DNA of 64,000 bases, from positions 130,833,593 through 130,897,592 of the forward strand of contig OX638130.1 in NCBI GenBank assembly GCA_951804985.1, read 5' to 3'. Made by a program: the position numbers and the translations under genes. The notes below the pieces were generated by a model. It ran no database searches, was not told where the DNA came from, and saw nothing but the letters and a program-made list of their open reading frames with translations. The DNA comes from Dryomyza anilis. Its lineage: Eukaryota > Arthropoda > Insecta > Diptera > Dryomyzidae. This document shows positions 48,463-60,350 of the stretch, one piece after another (the stretch's first letter is position 1; each line of letters starts with the position of its first letter).

Positions 48463-49296
48463 GCGTATTCACAGTTCATGATATTGGTACGACATTGTAT
48501 GAATACGACAGTACGCCACTTAAAATGTGAGCACCACTTTTTTGCTTGTTCAAATGTTTCATCAAATAAATCAAGTTGTCATAAATATGCCTCGAGTTAA
48601 TAATAAAAACAAATAAATTAACATTTTATGCGTACTATTTATCTTCAATTTCACAATATATCTTCATTTCACAAATGGGATATTATTCCATTTTAAATCA
48701 ACGAAAAAATAATAAATTTAAGCATCATCCTCTTTGAAATTGATAAAATTTTGCATGAGTGTTCTCTTATATTAAACTAAGAAATATACAAAATTTTAAA
48801 CCTCGACCTACTATGGTTCCCGAAATATGGCGGCTTAAAAAATGAACAAATATGTAAAAACTCATAAAGGTGGGTTAACTTAATTGCAGTTATCTGAAAA
48901 ACTGGTATAGTACAAAGTTAATTGAGGTATCATTTAAAAGGTATAAAGATGGTTTTTAATATGGCATATAACTTTATTTTTGTATCCAAAGATTAAAGGT
49001 CACTATCACATGATTTACATTTTGGAATGATTTTTCTCACAAACCCATATTTTTAAAATTTTCAATAAAATATATAATTTCTGAGGGGGTAGGGGAAATA
49101 CGTTCGTTGATTTAAAATCGAATATCCCAAATACGACACCAAAAAACATGCCTCAGGGCTACTCTTAAATACAACACTTGTGGTATTTCACTTTTATAAG
49201 GGATGCAACAACAAATTGACATTTATGTGTTATTGTGTCGTGTATATACTACATGGTACGAATACCATACTAAAATACGACGAACTGTGAATACGC
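48463..49296. mobile_element. TA-flanked element with GCGTATTCACAGTTC ends
   Basis: Perfect 15-bp inverted termini GCGTATTCACAGTTC are bordered by TA on both sides (48461-48462 and 49297-49298). Beyond the perfect part, GGTACGA and AATACGAC words continue the inverted pattern. 834 bp, non-coding, Tc1/mariner-type non-autonomous element. Confidence 0.82.
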
Positions 49297-49465
49297 TAAT
49301 AGAGCAAATAGTGTGTCTTGGGAATTCACGAAAACAAAAGAACGAAATTAGGTAGATCGATTAAACTATATTGGTATTTGAAGTATTTATATTGGAAGAT
49401 TGGTTGTGATTAAAATAAAAAATGGTCATCAACAGCCACGACCATCTCCCTTAAATACAGAAAAA

Positions 49466-49660
49466 AACTACACACATAAAAAATCATCGTCATATGGATG
49501 AATTTTGTACTTTAAACCATGGTTCATTGTATTGAAGAACGATTCATAATATTGACAACTACAAAACATCAATGTTATGAATTCATTATCAATTCGATGA
49601 ATGACCGAAATATGATGTAGTGTATGTGAAGAATACGTTTTATCATATTAATGAACAAAA
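49466..49660. mobile_element. Truncated ACAGAAAAAAAT-family MITE
   Basis: It carries CATGGTTCATTGTATTGAAG, ACGATTCATAATATTGACAA and GTGTATGTGAAGAATACGTT, in the same order as 44944-45120, and then stops. Confidence 0.55.
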
Positions 49661-50203
49661 ACATGTGTTTTAATGTGCTGATCTTCCATCTCTTTCTCGC
49701 ACATTGGCTCAGTGCGCTGAATTATCTTGCGTCTCATTTATTATTGTTGATTGATTGTACAATGGGGAAAATGACATCTTTTCGTAATAATATTTATGAA
49801 TGTAATCATATTGATGTGCAGTTATGTTCTGCAGTTATCTTCTATTTTCGAAAGTTTCCATTCTCGCTAATTTGTATTTCCTTGACTTATGCATTTATTT
49901 GTTATGGTCATTGATCAAAATAAAAGTTTTTCTATGGAAATATTGCTTCATATGCGTTTAAATATTGGATTTGGAGCAAAGTTGATGAGATATACAAATC
50001 TGATAACGAAATTATTTTCTGATTCCATTCATTAAAAAATTGCGTTTACAGCAAAATAATTCTGAGATGGCGATAAAATGTATATATTCATTTTCCAATT
50101 GTCCAGCGCTTAATTAAGAGTATACACAAAAAACTTACATCTGATAATGGACCATATTGTTATGTTGTTTTGATCTTTACAAAACAAATCCTTCTCTCAT
50201 AAT

Positions 50204-50611
50204 TAGGGCTGTGCGATTAATCAATTAATCAAATTCTTGATTAATCAGAATCCTGATTAGTCAGAATTTTGATTAATTGAAAATAAAATAATTTTTCAGC
50301 AATATTTGATATTTTTATATAGCTAAATAAAATGAAAATTTATTTTTAAAATAATTAAAAAATAAAAATGTTTTAAATGTTCAAGAACCATACAGTAAAA
50401 TATTTTAAAATATTTCGCGACGCAGAAGTTTATTAATCTGATTAGTCAAAAGTCTCATTAATCAAACAATCACAATTTTGATTAATCAGAATTCTGATAA
50501 ATTGATTAATCGATTTTCTGATTAATCGATAATCCTGATTAATCAATTATTCAATTAATCAGAAATCGATTAATCACACAATTTGATAAATTGATTAATC
50601 GCACAATCCTA
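50204..50611. mobile_element. hAT-like GATTAATC foldback element
   Basis: Ends TAGGGCTGTGCGATTAATC and, inverted, TAGGATTGTGCGATTAATC; flanking octamers CTCATAAT and ATCATTAT agree at six of eight positions. Inside, GATTAATC or close variants recur more than fifteen times, so each half can fold on itself. 408 bp, non-coding. Confidence 0.75.
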
Positions 50612-50679
50612 ATCATTATATAATATAGTTTATACTATATAGTATTTAATAAATTATTTAAAATAAACCTTATTCTGTT

Positions 50680-51800
50680 TACTGGGTTACCGATGCCGAA
50701 TCTTACGCGCACCTCAACAAATACAAAAGATGCTCATATTTCCTAGCAAGAACGCTTTGGCGGAGGCCTGCACTCAACCTTTGGAAGCTTGAGCGGAACA
50801 GCGTGTTTGGTTCCGTGTCGATCATATGCAAGGTAGGTTGGTACGTAGGTCGGATGGTCCATCTTGCCGGGGGAAGCCTGCTGCAAAGTATCTGCATACA
50901 TGTGTTTAACATGAATTTCAAATGATATGTTAATCACACAAAGCAACAATAACAACAACAACAAGAATCAAAACACTGCCAAGAACTTCAGGTTGGACTC
51001 TGGCCCCGCTAGCCGCAGAGAATTGGTCACCAGCGAGAGCATGGACCACGCAGCATCATTGAACGCTTTTTTTTGGTTATTTTAAACTATGCAAAATTTA
51101 TGCGAATGTAAAATATTTGTGTGCGCATGCGCAAAAACAACCACAGCAACAACAGGAGTTGGAGCCGCAATCACGACCGAGCCGAGCCAACGGAGGGACG
51201 CATAATAAATACGCGATAGAATCGATTGTAAGTCAAATGGGGGGACAACAAAACAAATCGGCGCTGCATCAATAATGAGGCTGCGCCGCTGTTGCAGCGA
51301 ACTCTGGTTTGTTTTTGTTGTTGTTGCTGTTGCTGTTGCAGGCGCGGTTATTGAGATGTTCAGCCAGATATGTTATGGATGCTAAAGCTGATGAAGTGGA
51401 AGATCGGAACCAAACCTTTTACGCATGCTTTGCGCCGGGGGTTACTTTATTTAATATTGGCATCGAATTTATTGCTGACACTGAGTGAGCAGCAGGTCAT
51501 TCGGAGGGGCTCTTTAACGTTAACAATTTGCAAGGCATGTGGCATGCAAATGAGGTGATTTATATATATAATCTTCAAACAGAAACTATCTTTTATCGCA
51601 CTTGCATTTTTGCTGTCTTATTTTGTGCGGCGCTATAAAACAGATGATCAACCGTTGCCTTTTATATTCACTTAATCATTATCTTATCAACATTTGCGGG
51701 AAAACAGCAGAACTAACAATGAGCCGTCCAGACAAGAGCTTGACAAGCAACATGCCCTCGCCTCGATCATGCGGTTGCCATAAACGCACTTTGCACTGAA
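50680..51800. other. Non-repetitive, less AT-rich block with CAA/CAG-type runs
   Basis: Contains AACAACAACAACAAGAATC, GCGCATGCGC, CAGCAACAACAGG and TTGTTGTTGCTGTTGCTGTT runs, between 50690 and 51560. The frames found are short and inconsistent with coding DNA. It resembles fly enhancer or UTR sequence. No transcript can be defined. Confidence 0.35.
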
Positions 51801-52157
51801 AATGTATTAAAAAATTGCATAAAAAAAGGCAGACATGTTTGAACTAAGAGGTTTCGCACTTAACCTATGCGCGGAAGTTGAGGCGATCGACCACGCTGAT
51901 TATCGATGCTGCCTTAAAATATTATCGCAAACAGGCGCACAGCCGTGACCGTCGATTAAATGTATGTTGTTTACTAGGTTGTGGAAGGACCCGAACGTCC
52001 CTCTTGATAGTGATGTACATGGGAAAAGCGAAGCCAAAACGAATTCTAAAAAACGAATCTCGAAATTTTTTAATATCAGGAATTAAAACGGAGAAATTAT
52101 CAAAATTATCATTTTACAAAAATCTGTAATAATACGATAAAAAAAAATCGATATACA

Positions 52158-52475
52158 TATCTGTGGCAATATGAAATAAAAGCATAACAGCCCTATTCTG
52201 GCACGAGACACAAATTCAAATCGTGACAATTGTCACACTTTCGTATTCTGTAAATTTTATTTTCTATGATTGACGTAAAAGTCTGAATCAATTGTCATTT
52301 TTATCAATTGTTATTGATAAAAATTGTCATCGCTCGCTAGAATAGGGCTGTAAGTCTATTTTTTTGAACTTTTCAGGAGAGCATTTTTAAGCCTACAACT
52401 GATTCCGAAAATTATTTTTAAAAATTACATTTGCAATTTTTATGAAAAACTTAAATAAAATAAATTTCTGGTAAA
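52158..52475 (+). repeat. Dispersed repeat, copy interrupted by a MITE
   Basis: GTGGCAATATGAAATAAAAG, CTTTTCAGGAGAGCATTTTT and ACAACTGATTCC recur, inverted, at 63292-63441. This copy is split by the 163-bp MITE at 52188-52350. Confidence 0.85.
52188..52350. mobile_element. 163-bp MITE with CAGCCCTATTCT ends and TAA duplication
   Basis: The inverted ends are CAGCCCTATTCTGGC and its partner GCTAGAATAGGGCTG; inner ATTGTCA/TGACAAT words pair as well. TAA flanks both sides (52185-52187 and 52351-52353). The uninterrupted homologous site at 63411-63420 has a single TAA, proving the 3-bp target duplication. The TAA target fits PIF/Harbinger; the assignment is tentative. Confidence 0.92.
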
Positions 52476-53280
52476 TGTTTTTTTTTTTAAATTTTTTTCG
52501 AAAGTTTAAATAAAAATGAATATTTAATAACAAGAAGATATGTTTTTAGGTTTTTTGATTGTATCTCAGTAACTATAAGGAGGATCAGCTATGTAAATAA
52601 ACGGTATCAGGTTTTAAATCGGTTTTTACAAATGTTTAAAAGAAACAAAAAAAAATGTTAATCAGAGAAAAATTATACATTTTATGTAATCGAAACCAAT
52701 ATCCATTTAAAAGCTTTTATATTTTAAAATCGTAACCACTACCTTTATAGGTAAATAAGAAATAAATTTATATTCAAAACTTTGGTTTAATGGCGGTTTT
52801 TAAAAAAGTATGAGGCCAAAAGAATTTATATATTATTGCAATAAAATGCCACACGAACAGAAAAAACATTTATTTTGCTGCAACAATCATGCTACAATCA
52901 TGTTTTTTCTCTGCGTGCAGTGTTATTGAAACTGTTAAAAATTTCATCACATATTAATTTTTACAATGTTCTTCAAATTGAGGAAAGTTAGTTAAAATTA
53001 AAATTAAAATTAATGTTATTGATTCCTGCTTCGTACACTAAATTTTTAGATAAATTCATATATATTGTGTTGATCTCCTCTATCTGCACACCCATAGAAC
53101 GAATCAGTTGACGCAACCGTCTTTTTTTGCCAACCGATTTAATTAGTTCTGTCAACATTCGACTGATTCAGTTGTTGCAACACAGCGTATCAGTTCACAC
53201 AACTCTTGAATACAATTGACACAACCAATTTGTTTAGTTGTGGTAGCCAATTTAATTATGAGAAATCGGCCATTTTACCT

Positions 53281-53407
53281 AGCCCTAGCGCTCCAACGTG
53301 TTGCAAACACGAATTCAGCATCACAACAGCCTTCCCGAGATCAGAAATTGCCGACGACTCGTTGTGCTGCTGACTTCGTGTTTGCAACACGTTGGAGCGC
53401 TAGGGCT
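53281..53407. repeat. Long near-perfect hairpin
   Basis: Perfect 33-bp inverted arms beginning AGCCCTAGCGCTCCAACG (53281-53313 and 53375-53407). They extend with two mismatches to 47 bp (to 53327 and from 53361), leaving a ~33-nt loop. Arms are ~55% GC in an AT-rich surround. No target duplication was found. It could be a young MITE or a hairpin-RNA locus. Confidence 0.9.
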
Positions 53408-53999
53408 GCATATATAAATACAACATATAGAAACACAATAACAAGTACTTTGTAGAATAGTATGTCTCTTGTTGAAGAAAGTGTATTTGGGCATGAAAAA
53501 ACTGAACAGTAAAAACGAACAAGTCTTAAAACAATTCCAAATTTTGTTTTACACGTGGCACGCGCTGTTCGTAGCACACAAAAAAAAAACGAGTGAAAAA
53601 TCTGAAGCGTGTGCGACTGATGTTGTCCTGCTTTGGCATTGCTTTTATACAAGACAACTGATTTCGCAGTTGAATCAAATAAATATTGGTTGCTACAACC
53701 TATTATAACTAACTATCTGTTAAGTCAACTAAATATTGGTTCTGTCTCATTTTGAATTTAGTTGCCGTAGCAATGGAAATAAAAAAAAATAAAATGGATA
53801 AAAAGTTTGTTTCCCCAATCAATGTTGTTATCAAATCAAATAAGAGATTACGATAAATTTGTTTGGAAAATAAAACACACATCTCTCATAATCCATAATA
53901 CTCCTCATTCCAAACAAGCTCACATCAGTTTTATCTACTTGCTTTGTTACACTTAAAATTTTGCCTTTTTTTTACTTGAAAAAAACCAATGATCTCTAT

Positions 54000-54540
54000 G
54001 ATCTCAAAACGAGTTACCATGTTCACCTCCCGCAACTACAGCAGGTCACATTCAAGTTTTGCGATTTTTATTCCGCCCCCACTCTATAGGACGTGTTAAG
54101 TGTCCGACTGCACTGAAAGCTACTATCTTACCGAGGCTGTAATACTTCCTCCTAAAACACTTGCTGTTGCTATAGCTATTGATAATTTTTGATTTAAACG
54201 TTTATAACAAGGAAAACACGGTGATGGTGGTTATTGCTGTCATTTATTGGAATCCTGCAGGGAATTAATTTGAAGGTGTTGTAACAGCGGCACCAACCTT
54301 AATACTTTGCCTGATGTTGGGACGTTAAATTGTTTTTGGGATCGTGCAGCACGAAACGTGATCTGAATTGAATTATATTGGCCATGGGATGTCATAGTTG
54401 TATTTTATCGGTTGTTGCCGAAATATTGATCTATTGTGACGAGCCGTATGTTAAGTCACTCAAACAGAGGATTTCATTGTATGGTGACAGGCATTAGCAC
54501 CGGAAGTGAAAAAGTTTTTGTTATACACTGACTCTTGCGA
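54000..54540. other. Non-repetitive, less AT-rich block
   Basis: Moderate-complexity DNA with no frame of note and no second copy in the window. Possible regulatory DNA; nothing more can be said. Confidence 0.3.
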
Positions 54541-54544
54541 TTGT

Positions 54545-55085
54545 ACCGTCAAAATAAAATCTGCTTAAAATTCACGAAATCGTTCGTGTATTTTACGAAG
54601 TAAATCGTGAAATTAATCTACGAAATATTACGTAAAATACCCAAATAGACTTTCGTAAATTTATGAAAAAATTACGAATATTATTTGTGTATTTTACGAA
54701 ACTACTCGTAGATTTTATCTATGAATGTAATTCGTACATAATACGAAAGATTGTTATTTTGTTCGTAGTTTATTGAATATGTTTGTACTTTTTTTCTTTA
54801 TTCGTATTATTACGAACAAATATTCGTAAAATATGTAATTCTTTCGTAATCAATGTAATCACAAATAATATAACGGAAGTTTCGTAATTTAAACGAAAAA
54901 TTTGTTTATTGGTATTTTATTTTTATGAATTTTATGTAATATACGAATCGTTCGTAGAAAAAAATATTTGGAACAAAAATAAGAAATTACTAATGTTTTG
55001 TGTGTTTTACGAAAAAAAAAAAATAGAAAGAAATATTTCGTAAAATGTACTAGAAATTATTTGGAGTTTATAGAATAAACTAATA
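54545..55085 (-). mobile_element. Relic related to the 5260-7955 element
   Basis: Full of TTCGTA/TACGAA words. The stretch GTAGATTTTATCTATGAATG-TAATTCGTACATAATACGAA is the reverse complement of 7690-7745. The terminal CCCAAGTAACCA repeats are absent, so only the interior survives. Confidence 0.65.
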
Positions 55086-55369
55086 TGAACTAAATACGGC
55101 TTGAGATTAGTAGGTGATTTATTGGGTTTAGTACAAAATCCTCCGGAATTAAATTTACCCACACCCAATCCTGTGGATATTTAGAATTCAGAATTTTATG
55201 AGAAGAATTCAGAATTTTATTGTGTCAATTGGATTTTATGTGAGTAGATTTTGTGATGCTCGCAAATTTTTGACTAAATTAACAGATTTCTACTCCATGA
55301 TAGTATAAAGTCGGAATATAATTTGAGTACAAAGTTTTGGTTTGAATGGTATTAATTGTCATTCGCTCG

Positions 55370-56340
55370 TTCCCACGATCACAACCATTTTCTATGTTTA
55401 ATCTATGCAAATGTTCAACTGCATGCAAATTGGCTGCCAAACTTTGACGTATTACATCAACCTAACGGTTAGGAAAGTACCGGATCATTTAACATGATTT
55501 AGGGTTTTGGGCATGATTTACATGCCATGGAACACGTGAACTACCCGCATAGAGTAATTTTGTCGGCCTGATCCGCTATAATATGCGATAATGCGCCACA
55601 CATGCCACATTAAGGCATTTTCATTCGCCTCTGAGATCGCTGCCGCTGTTACGAGCGTTGCAAATTAGCGCAGATCACACTCTCTGGAGTTGCAGGGAGT
55701 CGTCGCCGTTGCAATTTTGGCACCGTTGCTAAATTCATCGATCACAACATGATTGATCGATTGTAATGCCTTGCTGGAGCATGCTGCTGCTGTTGAATAT
55801 GCATCGGCGACTGCGGAACTTGGTTGCAGCCAAACGACGACAACCAAATAAACAGCAGCAGCAGTAACGGCAACAGCAGCATGAGCCGCCGCAGCAACAT
55901 CGCAGTTCAAAGGCCAATTGCTGATATGCAGTATATGATTCGTTGGAATTATTGCTATATGAGCCGGTAATAATTCTTGTTAACTCTGCGATCTCAGCTT
56001 CCGTCCGTCCGAATCCTTTTATTGGCAACTCTACACTTTACAACTGGCAGCCATAATAAGTGCAGAACGGCGTCGAAGAGTACCGGAAAATTTCGACAAC
56101 GATGAAATCTTTTCTCAGTAGATCAGCTCGATCGGTAGCCCATAGCGCCTGCCTGCCCATGACGGCTGTCGAGATAACAGTCGCACATGTTCACTGATCG
56201 AACGTTCAACGTCTGTCTGGCTGACTGTCTGTCTCCCTGTCTGTCTGTATCAAGATGTTAAAGCATCTCTCGCTAGGTTCGCATGATCAGTCATAGCTGG
56301 TGCAGGCGCAGATCAGCTTCCCAGTGGTAAAATTGACATT
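55370..56340. other. Non-repetitive block with CAG/GCAGCA runs
   Basis: Contains AACAGCAGCAGCAGTAACGG and CAACAGCAGCATGAGCCGCC (55850-55900) and a CTGTCTGTCTCCC simple repeat (56210-56245). The - strand frame of 97 codons here is Cys-rich only because of GCA/TGC triplets and is not accepted as a gene. Confidence 0.4.
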
Positions 56341-56567
56341 ACATAATCCATGATCTCTAGAATGATTTGTCAGGTGTTCCGTATTACCTTCAGATGTCAG
56401 CATTACATTCAATCTGGATATGACGAATATGGGGTCATGTTAAGAATTAAAGCTGAAAATAAGATTCAGGAACAATTGGAGATTTTCGATAATATAATGT
56501 ATATCCTTGACATGATATTTTTCAGTACATATTTCATGTTCATTAAATACTAACCTTATATTATGTA

Positions 56568-56760
56568 ACGTCTGTGGCTCAGTGTTGGACTACGATTCAA
56601 TAAAACTCGTGGCCCAGGTTCAAGTATTGGTTAATCGGCGTATCCTCTCGACAGACAATGGCAAACCTCCGGAGTAAAAACATTGTTTCGAAAACTCCTT
56701 TCTCACACGCTGTTCGGAGGATTCGGCAGTTAATTCTAGGCTTTTAGTACAAATATAATA
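56568..56760 (+). mobile_element. tRNA-derived SINE
   Basis: A-box-like TGGCTCAGTGTTGG (56574-56587) and B-box-like GGTTCAAGTATT (56617-56628) are at Pol III spacing. They are followed by a SINE body with GACAATGGCAAACCTCCGGA and CACGCTGTTCGGAGGATTCG. No tRNA cloverleaf can be completed. A different tail from the SINE at 31850-32006 suggests a second subfamily. Confidence 0.75.
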
Positions 56761-56859
56761 CGCAGATCTCAAATAGAGCAAGAGATCTGTCCAGGTTCTT
56801 TTGTGATGTCTTCTAAACCTAAATTATTTTTCTGTACAACGAAATGTATTTTGAATGTT

Positions 56860-59110
56860 TATTTTGAAAGTAATTTGTTGGATTTGCACTGGGTTGGCAC
56901 CCCGCTCGCTCGCACGTTCCTTTCTTCGATGGCAGCGATCGTCGTGATTAGTTCGGGCGTTTGTTGACTGCGTCCTTTTACTATTTTGTTTTTAGTGAAA
57001 TCGGCATCGGTGTCTTGTCTTAGATGGAGCAATTTTCTTATTGGCAATTCGATGCGGCGACAGATTCGTTGCGCATCCCGCTGTCGATCTTGACTGCAGA
57101 CCAAAAAGTAGCCTGGAAGCCTGCCTCCTAAATGCTGTCTATCGTTGGCTGTTTTCCGCGTGCTTCGTTTAATAAGCAGTTTTGATTTGGAGCAGATACC
57201 TGCAGTCGCTGTTTGGGAAATTAATCGTTTAGCTGGAAGTACGTGCGGCAGCGTATTCGCTGAGTTTTTGGCGTGTTTTTGCGGCTAAACGAATTGCATT
57301 GCTGGAAACGTGAGTTTGTTGCTCTTATCGATATCGCACTCGTTTATGTTGTTTGGGTCTTTTGGTTGAATGTTGTGCTGAACAGAAGCATTTCCCGCAA
57401 TACAATTTTCTCGTACACTGTGCGCTATGCTCGCACTTGACTTTGTCTTTGACCCTGTAACGATTTTCCTCCTTCGAAGATGTTTTATGCTATGCCACCA
57501 ATCCATCTTTGCAACTTGTGTTAGTTCGAATCGTTTTCACGGCCAGGTATTCATTGTGGCTGAGAGCGGAACCATTTAGTGTTATTTGTCCTATGGTATC
57601 TGAATTCCAACCAATTGCTTCAAGTCATGCCAATGTTTTTTTGTTTTTTGTTTTTGTAGATGGAACTCTGCTGATTGGTTTGGACACTTGAAGATGGAGG
57701 TTATTTTTATAGAAATAGAATTGCTGCCATTTGTTTACAATAGAGCTGAACGTATTTGGAATATCTTGTGACTCAGTACACAAAACAGGATGATTTCTAA
57801 TTGATTTCTAGAATAAAAATGTCACTTAACCGAAAAATATCTATTTGGTTTCGAAAGTTCTAATGTGTTTCTCTTTTGATTTCTCAATTGTTTCTTAATA
57901 TAATACATTTATTTCATTTAATTCTTGGAATTCATACTTTTTATGTTGATACTCAATGAACCAGTAACGATCCTAATATCAACTCTCTTAATTTTTGTCT
58001 AAATGTTGTATTGCGTGTCTGGCATTAAAACCATCACTTAAAATGTAACTCACGACTCTTTGAAGAACGCGTGAAACCGTAACTGAAGAGAATTCGTGGC
58101 GATCTGACTTTCGGTTTGGTTCGGTCCGTATCTATATCGTAGGACAAAGAGGAAAACAAAAAATTTAATTTCAAAATGTTCACATAGATACACGACTAGA
58201 ATTTCGACACACACACATACAAAATCCATGCACTTGTGCATCACGTTGACCACGATGATCGCGTAAGTCTCGAACGATGATGATGAAGGTGATACTGCTC
58301 ACCACGAATCAGTTCGGTTCGGTTTGGTTCACTCATTTGCGGGGTTTCCTGCTTTAATGGTCCAATTTGAAATATTTTGCAGCAGTGATAAAGTTGTTGT
58401 TGTTGCCGGACACTCAGGTGATTGGTGTGGCAGCAAAGGCAACACCAAGAACTGCGCTAAAACTTATTTGGCACGAAATGCTCAACGGGCAACCACGATC
58501 GCACGCTTCTTCCTATGCTGCTATCAGCCTTCTCTCCCTCTCCTGTTGCCAGCGTGCCTTGCTCCCGACTCCATACGAAAGAGTCTCAAATTACTGCGTA
58601 AATCGTGGGTGTTGAGTGTGGATCCCGTCCAGTGGATAGCGGGTCCCCTACCGACGGACTGACGGCTAACCTAAGTAAATAATTTCACGGCAAAAGTTGT
58701 GAAATGTTTCGCTGGGTTTTATGGATCAAGTGCGACCGATCGCAATAATGAACGGCAGGACGCACATCGCAGACTAAAGACTCCATGCAGTACATGCAGT
58801 GCCTAACTAGAGTACAATGTCCTGTCTACGTGGACAACGGCATTCATGCGGATGGCAGTCGGTCGGTCGGTCATTATGAAGTTTTAGCTGGCTCTGAAGT
58901 TGTTGCTGGCGATGACGATGATCGCAAGTGAAAATTGCTAAGCGAGGTACACAAAGTTCACGCGCGTCTCATTCTCACACAAACTTAAAAAATAGATTGA
59001 AAGTGCACGTTGAGCTAGCTAGCTAGCTAGCTCCGCTTTGCAATGTGAAAATTGCGGAAAATGGTTTTTGGTTCGCATGCCTTGATCACGCTGGTTTCGT
59101 TATCTAAAAT
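56860..59110. other. Long non-repetitive, less AT-rich block
   Basis: About 2.2 kb of mixed-composition DNA with a dip at 57720-58020. Frames on both strands are under 115 codons, overlap one another and resemble no family. A GCTA x5 palindromic run (59015-59034) and GGTCGGTCGGTC lie near the end. Most likely regulatory or 5' flanking DNA of a gene to the right or of the otopetrin gene; no exon can be assigned. Confidence 0.35.
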
Positions 59111-60350
59111 TACTGAAATTATTGGTGCGATGAAATCGTTCACGCTCATTTCGATGGAGCCAATTTGTTTTTATTTTTCATATATACCATACATTTTTTT
59201 ATTATCGAATTCTTGTGCCAAACTTAAAGAGGAGAAAATATACATGAAATATAAATATTTGATATTGAATATAAACATTTTTTTTTTTAAACTAAATATT
59301 ACACAGTGCAACAATGTTTTTAGATTAATTCGGTTTCAATGATATCAAATATAAATCACAGGTTTTAAAAATATAAATAAATAAATACTGTATTTGTAAC
59401 GTTTATTTAAATAACTGAAGTAATGAAATTTTAAAGAATTATAAAATAACCTATACCGAGACCTTAAAGTTCGTATATTTGTACCCAAATGGACCAGTTA
59501 GAATATAACTGGATTAAGGTCGATAGAACAATAAGAGAAATTCATCCAACGACTACAGGCAGAAAACAGTTGAAAAGAACTATGAATAATACAAGCAAGT
59601 TGAGGTTGCTATGTCTGATCCCTCTCCGCAAAGTAATACCTTACGGCAATCCCACGGGGTCGAGGATGATGAAGGAGTTGGTTTTAGTCGGTACGAATCC
59701 GACATAACTAATGAGCATGAGCTAGGGAATACAGATCCCAGGATACCGGTGATTATCTCATCCCGCAAATCCCGGAATAAATATTAATATTATTTTATTT
59801 TCAGAATTTCTACTTTTTCTATACTACTTTTTGAACTAAAACAACTGATATGTTTTTCTGTTATATATTTCAATTATATATTATGTTTACATAAATTCCA
59901 AACATACATATGCCTGCAAAATAATTTTATTTAAAAAAAAAATATTTTTCTATATACTAAAATTACAACTATATACTATATAATAAATTAAAAAAAAAAT
60001 CGGATTGTGTTTTTTTTTCAAAAAAAAAAAATATTTTCGAACATGTTTTTTTCTCGATTTTTTTTCGGAAGTATTGTTTGTGAGTTTTTGTTTTATTTTG
60101 GAAGATAAATTTTTATTGGAAAAAAATATGTTTTTCGTATTTTTTGATTTTCGAAAAAAATATTTTTGTTTTCATAAATATTTTTTTGTTCGAAAAAAAA
60201 TATATATTTAAATTTTAATAGAAAAAACTAAATTAATATTTTTTGCAAATTTTTATTTCAAAAAAAAAATTAAAGGGTCTTATTATCTCCTCCATTGAGG
60301 ATATCAATAAAATCTACACTTTTAGTGTAGTGCAAAAGTAAACCGAAGTA
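59110..60350. other. AT-rich DNA, nothing recognised
   Basis: Mainly A/T runs (59900-60270), with a short mixed stretch at 59490-59780. No gene or clear repeat copy seen. Confidence 0.5.

Noticed and set aside
55665..56028. 97-codon Cys-rich and 81-codon Ala/Val-rich - strand frames
   Set aside because: Cys and Ala runs come from the GCA/TGC triplet repeats in two frames; no family resemblance.
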